64,000 nucleotides of DNA from Streptomyces aurantiacus (GTDB taxonomy: Bacteria > Actinomycetota > Actinomycetes > Streptomycetales > Streptomycetaceae): NCBI RefSeq assembly GCF_027107535.1, contig NZ_CP114283.1:4216001-4280000 (forward strand), written 5' to 3'. The notes under the pieces are model-generated. The model saw only the letters and a list, made by a program, of their open reading frames with translations. It did no database searches and was not told the DNA's origin. Made by a program: the position numbers and the translations under genes. Shown piece after piece: positions 8,950 to 17,411 of this stretch (positions are counted from its first letter, which is position 1; every line of letters starts with the position of its first letter).

Positions 8950-9858
8950 TCAGGAGAGTTCGTGCAGAGTGCCGTCGGTGACGGCGTGGAGCTTGTCGGG
9001 ATTGGCCACGTTGTGGATGGTCGAGATGCGGCCTTCCGGGTCGAAATCGAAGGTCAGTGTGGCGACCACTCGGTCCGGGCCGCGGAAGACCACGCCCGGG
9101 CCGCCGTTGATCCAGGTGAGCTCTCCCCGCATCTGTCCAGGCTCGATGCCCTGGTAGGTCACGGTTCCGAGTGCGGCGAACCAACCGGCCACGGTTTCCA
9201 GGCCCACAACCGGCTTGAGGGCCTGGCGGACCTTTCCGCCACCGTCGGTCCACAGCGTCACGTCCGGTGAGAGCAGCTCCATGAGGGTGTTGATGTCGCC
9301 GCCCGTCGCCGCCGCGAAGAAGCGCTCGGTGACGTCGCGTTGGCGGGATCGGTCCGCGGTGAAACGGGGCCGGCGGGCCTGGACGTGCGCGCGGGCGCGG
9401 TGCGCGGCCTGCCGAACCGCCGGCTCCGTACGTTCGACCGCCTCCGCGATCTCCCCGTAGCTGAAGGCGAAGACCTCCTTCAACACGAAGACCGCGCGCT
9501 CCAGGGGGCTCAGTGTCTCCAGAACGACGAGCAGAGCCATGGAGACCGAATCCGCCGCAGCGACGCCGTCGGCGGTGTCCGGGCCGGTGAGGATCGGTTC
9601 GGGGAGCCAGGGTCCGACGTAGGTCTCGCGCTGGTGGCGGGTCGAACGCAGCCGTTCCATCGCCAGGTTGGAGACGATCCGGGCCAAGTAGGCCTTGGGG
9701 TCGGCGACAAGAGAACGGTCGGCCGCCGACCACTTCAGCCAGGCGTCCTGGACCGCGTCCTCGGCGTCGGCGGCGGTGCCGAGGATGCGGTAGGCGACGG
9801 AGAAGAGCAGGGTGCGGTACTGCTGGAATGCGAGTTGGTCGGTGTCGGTCCGGGTCAC
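8950..9858 (-). CDS. sigJ: ECF41-type RNA polymerase sigma factor with SnoaL-like C-terminal domain
   Basis: A 302-residue sigma factor. Region 2 includes FSVAYRILGTAADAEDAVQD and AYLARIVSNLAMERLRS, region 4 includes LSPLERAVFVLKEVFAFSYG and the helix-turn-helix EIAEAVERTEPAVRQ. From about residue 185 comes an NTF2/SnoaL-like domain (FFAAATGGDINTLMELLSPDV..WTDGGGK), which in ECF41 proteins acts as a built-in regulator. ECF41 factors usually control one neighbouring oxidoreductase or carboxymuconolactone-decarboxylase gene. Here the FAD oxidoreductase gene lies immediately upstream and its stop overlaps this GTG start (GTGA), implying translational coupling. The symbol follows the usual name for this family. 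Confidence 0.9.
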   Translation of the reverse strand: MTRTDTDQLAFQQYRTLLFSVAYRILGTAADAEDAVQDAWLKWSAADRSLVADPKAYLARIVSNLAMERLRSTRHQRETYVGPWLPEPILTGPDTADGVAAADSVSMALLVVLETLSPLERAVFVLKEVFAFSYGEIAEAVERTEPAVRQAAHRARAHVQARRPRFTADRSRQRDVTERFFAAATGGDINTLMELLSPDVTLWTDGGGKVRQALKPVVGLETVAGWFAALGTVTYQGIEPGQMRGELTWINGGPGVVFRGPDRVVATLTFDFDPEGRISTIHNVANPDKLHAVTDGTLHELS

Positions 9859-11048
9859 TTGACGCTCCGTATCCGGGTGTAGCGGCCGCCGCGCGGCCAG
9901 AACGCGCCCGAGGCGGGCATCTTCTTCATGCGGGCGAAGGTCGGCCACGGTGCGGCGGTGACCGTCTCCTTGTACTTCGCGGCCCGCTTGCCGGTCAACA
10001 CGATTCGGCGCGGGCTGTCGTCGGGGTGGGTGAACTGCACGACGGCGTCGTTGCGGCCCAGGCTGACAGGTGTGTGGTAGTAGCCGAAGCGGAAGGGCTT
10101 GGGCTTTTTGCCGGCCAGCACCCGCAGGATCGAAAGGGCCGCGTGTACCCCGGTGGGCATGCCGCCCTGGCATGTCCCGTGCATCACGCCGTAGCCCTGG
10201 CGGATCGCCGCCGCGTCGCCCACGGCGTAGACGTCCGGGTGGGAGACCGAGCGCAGCGCGCTGTCGGTGATCACACGGCCGCGCTCGTCGGCGCGCAGGC
10301 CCGCGGCGGCAGCCATCGGTGAGACGCGGGTGCCGCTGGTCCACAGCACCGCGGTCGCCTGGATGTTGGTGCCGTCCGCGAACTCGACGCTGTCCGGTAG
10401 CACCTTGGCCACCTCGACGCCGCTGAGTACCCGCACACCGAGCCGGTCGAGCGCCGCGGCCAGGTGGGCCTTGGCCTTCGGGTGCATTCTCGCGCCCGGC
10501 TCCTGTCGGCCCAACAGCACGACCTGGAGCTCCGGGTGCCGCTCGGCGATCTCCGCGGCGGCCTCGACGCCGGTGAGTCCGCTGCCGCCGACCACGACGG
10601 TTCCGCCGCCGGCCCGGGTCAGCCGGTCGGCGAAGAGGGCAGCGTCCTGAGGGCTGTTGAGGGTGTAGGCGTGGTCGTCCACGCCAGGGACGGAGACGGT
10701 GTCCGCGATGCTGCCCAAGCCGTAGACGAGGGTGTCGTAGCGCAGGACGCGGTCGTCGTCGATCCGTACGGTCTTCTCCTCGGCGTCGATGGCGGTAACC
10801 CAGCCGCGGACGAAGCCGGCGCCGGTGTTGTCCAGCAGTTCCGGGATGTGCATCTCGGTCGTGTCCTGGCCTGTGGCGGTCATGTGGAGTCGGAGCCGCT
10901 CGGTGAAGGTGTCATAGGGGTTGACCAGTGTCACTCGCAGGTCCCCACGCTTCCTTGTGCGGGCCGCGAGCTGCATCGTGGCGGAGAGCCCGGCGTAGCC
11001 GGCGCCCAGGACCAGGACCTCGTGCTGCTCCACTGCTGTCGCGTTCAT
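9855..11048 (-). CDS. FAD-dependent NAD(P)H oxidoreductase (NDH-2/AIF-like)
   Basis: A 397-residue flavoprotein of the pyridine-nucleotide-disulfide oxidoreductase fold. The N-terminal FAD motif is VLVLGAGYAGLSA, the NAD(P) motif is TVVVGGSGLTGVEAAAE near residues 145-165, and the C-terminal FAD-ribityl motif is HPDVYAVGDAAA near residue 280. It resembles type-II NADH dehydrogenases but lacks an obvious C-terminal membrane helix. AGAGG precedes the ATG. It is the likely target of the ECF41 factor encoded directly downstream and translated from an overlapping start; the promoter upstream has the ECF41 -35/-10 form. The substrate is unknown. Confidence 0.85.
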   Translation of the reverse strand: MNATAVEQHEVLVLGAGYAGLSATMQLAARTRKRGDLRVTLVNPYDTFTERLRLHMTATGQDTTEMHIPELLDNTGAGFVRGWVTAIDAEEKTVRIDDDRVLRYDTLVYGLGSIADTVSVPGVDDHAYTLNSPQDAALFADRLTRAGGGTVVVGGSGLTGVEAAAEIAERHPELQVVLLGRQEPGARMHPKAKAHLAAALDRLGVRVLSGVEVAKVLPDSVEFADGTNIQATAVLWTSGTRVSPMAAAAGLRADERGRVITDSALRSVSHPDVYAVGDAAAIRQGYGVMHGTCQGGMPTGVHAALSILRVLAGKKPKPFRFGYYHTPVSLGRNDAVVQFTHPDDSPRRIVLTGKRAAKYKETVTAAPWPTFARMKKMPASGAFWPRGGRYTRIRSVK

Positions 11049-11100
11049 CGCTCTGCTGCCTCTTTCGAGTCGGTCGTTCCCGCCGTGCGGACGACCACCA

Positions 11101-11128
11101 GACGCAAGCTGCCCTTCTGTTCGTGACA
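11101..11128 (-). promoter_or_regulatory. ECF41-type promoter of the oxidoreductase-sigJ operon
   Basis: On the minus strand TGTCACG (11128-11122) is followed after 17 nt by CGTC (11104-11101), close to the ECF41 consensus TGTCACA-N16-CGTC. It lies about 55 bp upstream of the oxidoreductase ATG, so the sigma factor probably drives its own operon. Confidence 0.75.
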
Positions 11129-11256
11129 TGGGGTGGATGTGACCCGCGTCATATCCTGAGTTGGGGTGGACGGGCGGCGTCAGTACTCCCGGGCACCGCA
11201 ACGCGACAGGCGTTGAGGAACGTCCTTATGCCCTGGTGGCGAGCGATGCTGAGGGT

Positions 11257-11949
11257 TCAGCTGCCTTCGCGCTCACGATTCACTGCCTCAATACCGGCGA
11301 GGATGAGATCGACGCCGACGAGGAACTGCGCACGGTCGTCGTGTTCACGCAGGCGCTTCGCCGTGCTGTGTGCCCATGGGTGTCGGACGGGGTCGAGTTG
11401 GGCCCACTGCGCGGCGATGTCCGCGAGAAGGGCGTCTCGCTCGGTTTGGTTGCTCGCGAGCATGCGGGCGTTCGCAGCGTTCTGCCCGGCGACTCCGAGA
11501 ATGTAGTTCATCAGCGCGCCTGCTGAGTCGAATATGGCCTCTGTGGGCACACCGAGTGCCTGTAGCTGCTCGCCGATGCTCTTGTAGACGTCCAGCAGCG
11601 TAGGTCGCCACGGCTCGCGGGTGAGCTGAGCGCCGACCCACGGGTGCGCATCGATTGCATCGAACAGGCTGAGCGCGAGGGCACGTAGCCCTTCCCGGGG
11701 CTTCGGATCGGTGACCGGTCCGGCTGCGACGCGGGTGATGACGTCGTCGGTGGCCGCCGCGAGCAGGTCGCTCTTGTTGGCCACGTAGTGGTAGATCGCC
11801 CCGTAGCCGGTGTTCAGGCGTCGGGTGAGCACGCTGAAGGTCAGCGCAGCCTCGCCGCCGGCGTCGAGGATCTCGATCGCGGCCCGGACGATCAGCTGTT
11901 TGGACAGCGCGTCAGTGCGTCGCTGTCGCCCGCTGTCCTTGGTCGCCAT
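11257..11949 (-). CDS. TetR-family transcriptional repressor
   Basis: A 230-residue protein with an N-terminal TetR DNA-binding domain: KQLIVRAAIEILDAGGEAALTFSVLTRRLNTGYGAIYHYVANK, with the recognition helix around GYGAIYHYV (residues 47-56). The C-terminal ligand domain contains EPWRPTLLDVYKS and ALMNYILGVAGQNAANAR. It is divergent from a FAD monooxygenase gene with 82 bp between the start codons. Two matching 17-bp inverted repeats lie in that gap, one over the monooxygenase -35 and one downstream of its -10. The simplest reading is that it represses the monooxygenase and itself until a ligand binds. Confidence 0.9.
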   Translation of the reverse strand: MATKDSGRQRRTDALSKQLIVRAAIEILDAGGEAALTFSVLTRRLNTGYGAIYHYVANKSDLLAAATDDVITRVAAGPVTDPKPREGLRALALSLFDAIDAHPWVGAQLTREPWRPTLLDVYKSIGEQLQALGVPTEAIFDSAGALMNYILGVAGQNAANARMLASNQTERDALLADIAAQWAQLDPVRHPWAHSTAKRLREHDDRAQFLVGVDLILAGIEAVNREREGS

Positions 11950-11966
11950 ACGCTCATTCTGCCATG

Positions 11967-11983
11967 TTGGATTGTCGATCCAA
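11967..11983. promoter_or_regulatory. TetR operator 1
   Basis: TTGGATTGTCGATCCAA is a perfect TTGGAT-N5-ATCCAA inverted repeat. It overlaps the -35 (TTGGAT, 11967-11972) of a promoter whose -10 would be TAGCTT (11990-11995) at a 17-nt spacing, reading toward the monooxygenase. Confidence 0.8.
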
Positions 11984-11996
11984 AGGGGCTAGCTTG

Positions 11997-12013
11997 TTGG
12001 AGTGGCAATCCAG
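11997..12013. promoter_or_regulatory. TetR operator 2
   Basis: TTGGAGTGGCAATCCAG is a second copy of the TTGGAN-N5-ATCCAN pattern, exactly 30 bp from the first (about three helical turns). It lies just after the predicted -10 of the monooxygenase promoter. Confidence 0.7.
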
Positions 12014-12031
12014 TCAACCTTGGAGAACGAG

Positions 12032-13159
12032 ATGACGACACCGGTCACGGTCATTGGAGCCGGGCTCGGCGCCCTCACGCTGGCCCGCGTTCTGCATATT
12101 CGCGGCATATCGGTCAGGGTCTACGAGGCCGACGCCTCGGCGACCGCACGAACCCAGGGCGGCATGCTCGACATCCACCCCTGGAACGGCCTGCCGGCAC
12201 TCGCGGCAGCCGGGCTGCTCGAGGAGTTCCGTGGCCTCGTCCTGGAGGGCCGTGAGTCCTACCGAGTCCTTGATCGGACGGGAACCGTACTGCTCGACCA
12301 GCCCGACGACGGGACGGGCTCGCGTCCCGAAGTGCAACGTGGTCAGTTGCGGCAACTGCTGCTCGACTCCCTCCCGGACGGCACCGTCCGCTGGGGTCAC
12401 AAGGTCACTGGTGTGCAGCCCCTCGAAAAGGGCCGCCACGAGGTGCGCTTCGCCAACGGCAGCACGATCACCACGAGCTTGCTGATCGGGGCCGACGGAG
12501 CGTGGTCACGGGTCCGGCCGGTGCTGTCCGACGCCACCCCGACGTATGCGGGCGTCACGTCCGTCGAAACCTTCTTGTACGACGGGGCCGCCCGTCATCG
12601 TGCCGCCGCGGAAGCGGTGGGCGCCGGCTCGTTGTTCGCGCTCGCGCCGGGGAAGGGATTCTTGGTCATGCGGGAAGGCGATGGAACCCTTCACTCCTAC
12701 GCGCAGCTCGTGAAGCCACTCGACTGGCTCGCCGACACCGATCTCACCGACGCCGCGACCGTGACGGCACGGGTCGCTTCAGAATTCGACGGCTGGGCCC
12801 CTCAGCTCACCGCGTTCCTCACCGACAGCGACACCGCCCCGTTCCTGCGACGTCTCTACACCCTTCCGCTCGGGCACCGCTGGGATCGAACGCCCGGGGT
12901 CACTCTGCTCGGGGACGCTGCCCACCTCGCAATCCCGAGCGGCGAAGGGGCGAATCTCGCGATGCTGGACGGCGCTGAACTCGGCCAGGCCATCGCCGCG
13001 CATCCTGACGACATCGAGAAGGCGCTGGCCGACTACGAGCAGGGCATGTTCGCGCGCGCCGCTGAAGCGGTGAGTGAAGACGTCTACGGCATGATGCTCG
13101 GTGACGACGCACCCCACAGTTGGGTCGCCATGATGAGCGAGGGCGAACAGCCGGCGTGA
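12032..13159 (+). CDS. FAD-dependent monooxygenase (TetX-like group)
   Basis: A 375-residue class A flavin monooxygenase. It has the N-terminal dinucleotide motif VTVIGAGLGALTLARVL, the central LLIGADGAWSRVRP (DG motif, near residue 155) and the C-terminal GVTLLGDAAHLAIPSGEGANLAMLDG (GD motif, near residues 285-310). HPWNGLPALAAAGL and the DG motif place it near TetX and related aromatic hydroxylases; TetX hydroxylates tetracyclines, but substrate cannot be assigned here. The ATG at 12032 has GGAG six bases upstream and is preferred over the GTG at 12002, which lies inside operator 2. Divergent TetR control suggests induction by its substrate. Confidence 0.85.
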   Translation: MTTPVTVIGAGLGALTLARVLHIRGISVRVYEADASATARTQGGMLDIHPWNGLPALAAAGLLEEFRGLVLEGRESYRVLDRTGTVLLDQPDDGTGSRPEVQRGQLRQLLLDSLPDGTVRWGHKVTGVQPLEKGRHEVRFANGSTITTSLLIGADGAWSRVRPVLSDATPTYAGVTSVETFLYDGAARHRAAAEAVGAGSLFALAPGKGFLVMREGDGTLHSYAQLVKPLDWLADTDLTDAATVTARVASEFDGWAPQLTAFLTDSDTAPFLRRLYTLPLGHRWDRTPGVTLLGDAAHLAIPSGEGANLAMLDGAELGQAIAAHPDDIEKALADYEQGMFARAAEAVSEDVYGMMLGDDAPHSWVAMMSEGEQPA

Positions 13160-13286
13160 GGGCAGCTGCCGCCGACGGGTTCAGCCCTCGCGGTTGTTCA
13201 CCGGGACGACCCTCCCCGCCCATGCCGGAAGCAATGACCAGGTGCGGAGGTAGCCACATGATCGGCTGGGCAGCTCCTGATCGGCG

Positions 13287-13664
13287 TCAGATCCTCCAGG
13301 AGCGCAGTGTCTCGGCGACCGCGTACACGCTCAGGCGGGTGTCGCGGACTTTGCGGACGAGGTCCGACAGGACCCCGTAGGGCGGGTCGATGCCTTCGCC
13401 GGACTGATCCATGTACTGGGCTGCGACAAACGCGGCATAAAGGCTGTTCCTGTGCGGCAAGGGCTCGAGGCGCACGATCGTGTGCAGAAGCGCGGCAGCG
13501 CGCCAGGCGGCGTCGGGGTCCGAGGACTCCAGCGTCGGCATGCGGGTCTTGTGCCGGGCGACGGCTGCGACCAGCGCAGAGTAGTCGGTCACCGTGACGT
13601 CCTCATGCTCCAGGGCGGCCTCCTGGACGTCGAGCAGCCATGAGACGTCGATATGAAGAACCAT
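13287..13664 (-). CDS. Fic/Doc-fold toxin of a toxin-antitoxin pair, degenerate motif
   Basis: A 125-residue helical protein of Fic/Doc size. Classical Fic proteins carry HPFx(D/E)GN(G/K)R for AMP transfer or phosphorylation. Here the equivalent stretch, following AALLHTIVRL, is LEPLPHRNSLYA (residues 66-77): the catalytic His, the acidic residue and the GN are absent, and only a PHRN core is left. Size, helix pattern and an antitoxin gene directly upstream with a 1-nt stop/start overlap (TGATG) support the assignment. It may be an inactive or chemically altered Fic protein, or another toxin fold. Confidence 0.65.
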   Translation of the reverse strand: MVLHIDVSWLLDVQEAALEHEDVTVTDYSALVAAVARHKTRMPTLESSDPDAAWRAAALLHTIVRLEPLPHRNSLYAAFVAAQYMDQSGEGIDPPYGVLSDLVRKVRDTRLSVYAVAETLRSWRI

Positions 13665-13903
13665 CAGGCGGCCGCGGCTCCATCGGCGCGCCGAGTCGGC
13701 GGGACCTCCTCGGGGAACGCCTCGTCGAACTCGCCGCGCAGCCTGTCGGCCCAGGCTGCGGCGCCGGCGACGAACTGCTTGCGGTGCATCTCGCGCACAC
13801 CGAGGTCGTGGAGGTACTGCTTCAGGCTCTTGCCCTCAGCTGCGGCGGCCGCGCGGACGCCTTCCATTTCCTCGTCGGAGAAGGACACGTTGAGTGATGG
13901 CAT
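13664..13903 (-). CDS. Antitoxin, ribbon-helix-helix-like
   Basis: A 79-residue protein starting MPSLNVSFSDEEMEGVRAAA. A beta strand followed by two helices (LKQYLHDLGVREMHRKQF) is the pattern of ribbon-helix-helix antitoxins of the FitA/ParD kind; the C-terminal tail (EFDEAFPEEVPP) is acidic and would bind the toxin. The antitoxin gene comes first and its stop overlaps the toxin start, which sets production in favour of antitoxin. Autoregulation from the short region upstream, which holds GGTACC and TTGG-TG-CCAA repeats, is likely but unproven. Confidence 0.75.
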   Translation of the reverse strand: MPSLNVSFSDEEMEGVRAAAAAEGKSLKQYLHDLGVREMHRKQFVAGAAAWADRLRGEFDEAFPEEVPPTRRADGAAAA

Positions 13904-14150
13904 ACCTCGATGGTACCTAGTTGGTGCCAAGGTGGCCACTCTCTTCTTGTTCGGGCCATCGGGCCGGGCCATCGGGCGGGAGGGGCGCTCGGAATTCGAC
14001 GCCCGCGCTGCAGCGTGAGTACGCGGGCGCCGACGGTGTCGTCGCCGACTGGCGGTGCGCAGGCCGTGCTCGTGTCCGACGAGCAGGGCCGCAGGAGCGG
14101 CTCAGGCAGACCCAGTGCTCGCCGCCGGCGCGGGTGGGGTCGGCTCGAGG

Positions 14151-16463
14151 TCAGCCCTGGGCTGTGTCCGGCCGCGGAGTCGCGGGTTCGAGTCGGACAA
14201 CGATCCCCTTCGAAGTGGGTTGGTTGCTCTTGTCGGCCACGCTCTCCAGCGGTACCAGGACGTTCGTCTCGGGGTAGTACGCGGCGGCGCACCCCTTGGT
14301 GGTCGGGTAGGACACGACACGGAAATCTTCGACCCGGCGCTCGACCTGGTCGGACCACACGCTGATCAGGTCGACGTGCTGCCCCTCGGCCAGGCCGAGC
14401 TCCGCCACGTCCTGCGGGTTGACGAGAACCACCCGGCGGCTTCCACGAATGCCGCGGTAGCGGTCGTTGGAGGTGTAGGGGATGGTGTTCCACTGGTCGT
14501 GGGAGCGCAGCGTCTGCAGCAGCAGATGCCCCTCGGGGGCGTGCAGCATCTCCCAGGCGTTGGCAGTGAACAGGGCCTTGCCGACAGCGTTGTGGTAGAC
14601 GCCCTCGTTGACCGGGTTCGGCAGCTGGATGCCTCCGGGGCGTGTCACGCGCCGGTTGAAGTCGTGCAGTCCGGGGACGATGCGGGAGATGTGGTCCCGG
14701 ATTGTGCCGTAGTCGGCCTCGAACCGCTCCCATGGGATGTCGGCGGTGCCGTCGAGGGTGCGGCGGGCGAGCCGGCACAGAATGGCGACTTCGCTGAGCA
14801 GCAGTGGGGAGGCCGGCTCCAGGCGCCCGCGGGAGGTGTGTACCTCGCTCATCGAGTTCTCCACGGTGACGAACTGTTCCCCGTCGGCCTGGATGTCCCG
14901 TTCGGTGCGACCGAGGGTCGGCAGGATGAGCGCGGTCTCACCGCACACGGTGTGGGAGCGGTTGAGCTTGGTGGAGATCTGCGCGGTCAGGCGGCAGTTG
15001 CGCATCGCCTCTTCGGTGATCTCGCTGTCCGGAGCGGCGCGGACGAAGTTGCCCGCCAGAGCGAGGAAGAACTTGATACGGCCCTCGCGCATCGCCTTGA
15101 TCGAGTTCACGGAGTCCAGCCCGTGGGGGCGCGGCGGATCGAAGCCGAACTCCGCCTGGAGCGCGTCGAGGAAGTCGTCCGGCATCTGCTCCCAGATGCC
15201 CATCGTGCGGTCACCCTGCACATTGCTGTGCCCGCGCACCGGACAGGCGCCGGTGCCTGCCCTGCCCACGTTCCCGCGCAGCAGCAGGAAGTTCACGATC
15301 TCCCGGATAGTGGGGACGGCATGCTTGTGCTGCGTGATGCCCATGGCCCAGCAGACGATGACGCGGTCGCTGCGCAGCACCTCGTCGCGGACCTGCTCCA
15401 CCTCCTCGCGGGTCAGGCCCGTCGCGGCGAGGATGTCGTCCCAGTCGATGCCGCGGGCGTGCTCGGCGAACTCCTCGAAGCCCTTGGTGTCGGACTGGAT
15501 GAAGTCGTGGGCGAGTACCTCGCCCGGCCGGGCGTCCTCGGCCTCCAGCAGCAACCGGTTGATCCCCTGGAACAGAGCCAGGTCACCGCCGTTGCGGATG
15601 TGGAGGAACCGGTCGGCGATCTGGATGCCCTGTCCGATCACCCCGCGGGCGTTCTGCGGATTCTTGAACCTCAGAAGTCCCGCTTCCGGCAGCGGGTTCA
15701 CCGCGATCACTCGGGCGCCGTTGAGCTTCGCCTGCTCCAGCGCGGACAACTGGCGCGGGTGGTTGCTCCCGGGGTTCTGCCCAACCAGGAAGATCAGGTC
15801 GGCGTTGTGCAGGTCGTCGAGGCTGACCGTCCCCTTGCCCGTGCCCAGCGTCTCGTGCAGGGCGTAGCCGCTGGACTCGTGGCACATGTTGCTGCAGTCG
15901 GGCAGGTTGTTGGTGCCGAGCGCCCTGGCGAACAGCTGGAGGGCGAACGCGGCTTCGTTGCTGGCCCTGCCCGAGGTGTAGAACACAGCCTCGTCGGGGG
16001 ACTCCAGGGACTTCAACTCCGAAGCCAGCAGCCCGAAGGCGTCGTTCCAGCTGATCGGCTCGTAGGAGTCGGAGCCCGGCCGCTTCACCATCGGTTCGGT
16101 GAGGCGGCCCTGCTGATTGAGCCAGGCGTCAGATCGCCGGCCCAGCTCGGAGACCGTGTGCTTGCGGAAGAAGTCGGCGTTGATGCGTCGCGTCGTCGCC
16201 TCGTCGTTGATGTGCTTGGCACCGTTTTCGCAGTACTCGTTGCGGTGCCGGTGGCCCGGCGAAGGGTCTGCCCATGCGCAGCCGGGACAGTCGATGCCGT
16301 CGACCTGGTTCATGGTCAGCAGCGTTTCCCCGGTGCGCCGGGGCGACGTTTCCTCCAGGGAGTACTCCAGCGCGTGCACCACCGCGGGTACACCCGCAGC
16401 CCACTTCTTGGGCGGAGAAACGGTCAGAGCCTCTTTCGGCTCATCGCCGGGCGCCTTCTTCAT
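14151..16463 (-). CDS. FdhF/YdeP-family molybdopterin oxidoreductase
   Basis: A 770-residue cytoplasmic molybdenum enzyme of the formate-dehydrogenase-alpha-like YdeP group. The N-terminus has DCPGCAWADP rather than the four-cysteine iron-sulfur motif of true formate dehydrogenases. The molybdopterin domains follow: FYTSGRASNEAAFALQLFAR, NMCHESSG, LIFLVGQNPGSNHPRQL, GACPVRGHSNVQGDRTMG, and C-terminal NEGVYHNAVGKALFTANAWE. In E. coli, YdeP is linked to acid resistance; the reaction is unknown. GAGAGG lies about 7 nt before the ATG at 16463. A SRPBCC gene ends 36 nt from... its upstream side, on the same strand, so the two may be cotranscribed. Confidence 0.9.
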   Translation of the reverse strand: MKKAPGDEPKEALTVSPPKKWAAGVPAVVHALEYSLEETSPRRTGETLLTMNQVDGIDCPGCAWADPSPGHRHRNEYCENGAKHINDEATTRRINADFFRKHTVSELGRRSDAWLNQQGRLTEPMVKRPGSDSYEPISWNDAFGLLASELKSLESPDEAVFYTSGRASNEAAFALQLFARALGTNNLPDCSNMCHESSGYALHETLGTGKGTVSLDDLHNADLIFLVGQNPGSNHPRQLSALEQAKLNGARVIAVNPLPEAGLLRFKNPQNARGVIGQGIQIADRFLHIRNGGDLALFQGINRLLLEAEDARPGEVLAHDFIQSDTKGFEEFAEHARGIDWDDILAATGLTREEVEQVRDEVLRSDRVIVCWAMGITQHKHAVPTIREIVNFLLLRGNVGRAGTGACPVRGHSNVQGDRTMGIWEQMPDDFLDALQAEFGFDPPRPHGLDSVNSIKAMREGRIKFFLALAGNFVRAAPDSEITEEAMRNCRLTAQISTKLNRSHTVCGETALILPTLGRTERDIQADGEQFVTVENSMSEVHTSRGRLEPASPLLLSEVAILCRLARRTLDGTADIPWERFEADYGTIRDHISRIVPGLHDFNRRVTRPGGIQLPNPVNEGVYHNAVGKALFTANAWEMLHAPEGHLLLQTLRSHDQWNTIPYTSNDRYRGIRGSRRVVLVNPQDVAELGLAEGQHVDLISVWSDQVERRVEDFRVVSYPTTKGCAAAYYPETNVLVPLESVADKSNQPTSKGIVVRLEPATPRPDTAQG

Positions 16464-16498
16464 CAACTTGCCTCTCAGTCACGCTGCTGCCACTGGGA

Positions 16499-17020
16499 TC
16501 AGCCGACGGGCCAGCAAGCGACCCGGCTCCGGTGCGGCTTCGGTTCCTCGGGCCGTACGCGTCCGTCGCGGATCGTGCCCCGCCAGGCCCCGCTCTCTTC
16601 GCCCAGCCCTTCGACGTACGCCTTGAAATGCCGCAGCTCCCCTTGCACCACACGGCCGACGAGCTTCAGGGCGCGGCCGGAGAGGGTTCCGGTGGCGCCG
16701 CGCGACTCGATGTGGATGCGCACCGTGATCGCCGCACTGTCTGCCGCGGTGGGCCGAAAGGACACCTCGCCCCGGTGCGGAAAGCTCCGGCCGAGACTGC
16801 GCCAGGCCACGTGAGAGTCGGGTTCCTGCTCCACGATCTCGGCCTGGAACTCGCGGTGCAGCGGTCCGACCGCGAGGGTCCACGTAGTGAGGGCGGGTCT
16901 GACCTGCTCGACCTTTTGCACCACACTCATGAACCGGGGAAAGCTCTTCAGCTGCGTCCACTGGTTGTACGCGGTACGTACGGGAACCGCGACCTCGATC
17001 GTTTCCTCAACGGTATGCAT
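16499..17020 (-). CDS. SRPBCC-family polyketide-cyclase/dehydrase-like protein
   Basis: A 173-residue protein of the START/Bet-v1-like SRPBCC fold. The opening MHTVEETIEVAVPVRTAYNQWTQLKSFPRFM is the typical cyclase/dehydrase start (beta strand, then YxxWTxxxxFPxFM). HVAWRS, GEVSFRPTAAD, ITVRIHIES and a long C-terminal helix (GRALKLVGRVVQGELRHFKAYVEGL) complete the fold. AGGTGG precedes the ATG. It lies 35 bp upstream of the FdhF/YdeP gene on the same strand. Members of this group often occur with stress genes in actinomycetes; the ligand is unknown. Confidence 0.85.
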   Translation of the reverse strand: MHTVEETIEVAVPVRTAYNQWTQLKSFPRFMSVVQKVEQVRPALTTWTLAVGPLHREFQAEIVEQEPDSHVAWRSLGRSFPHRGEVSFRPTAADSAAITVRIHIESRGATGTLSGRALKLVGRVVQGELRHFKAYVEGLGEESGAWRGTIRDGRVRPEEPKPHRSRVACWPVG

Positions 17021-17411
17021 GGTCCACCTATCGTCAGGCGCCGCTTGTCCCAGTCTCACCGCACGTCCGACCGGTCGCCACACGCCACGTCTCCCGCCGC
17101 CGATGACCAGGAGTGACTGGGGTTGCCCCGACCTCTTGCGTGCCTGGTCCTTCCTCCGCCTTGTCCTGCGCCGGGCATCGGTTACCCCCCATCCGAGGTT
17201 CATAACGCGGGCTGAGACGTGATCCGATGGAGCGAGGGAGACCCCCCGGTACACCGCAGTGACTGCCGGGTCCTCAGCCGACTGGCCACGGATGTACGAG
17301 CACCCTTCGTGTCGGCGGCGTAAGAGTTTCGTCATCTCCCTCGGCCCACATGACGGCCGTCCGCCCCGTTGAATGGAGGGAGCGACGGAACTTTCAGGAA
17401 GCGAGGCGGGC
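17021..17411. other. Divergent intergenic region with a possible SigB-type promoter
   Basis: About 390 bp between the SRPBCC gene (left) and the DM13 gene (right). On the minus strand GTTA (17206-17203) is followed after 15 nt by GGGTAA (17187-17182), close to the Streptomyces stress sigma factor pattern GNNT-N14-16-GGGTAC/T; it would read toward the SRPBCC gene from about 160 bp. Nothing else was recognised. Confidence 0.35.

Noticed and set aside
14055..16814. Long + strand frame of 919 codons opposite the molybdoenzyme gene
   Set aside because: It is the antisense shadow of a clearly conserved minus-strand gene and lacks family motifs or a ribosome site.
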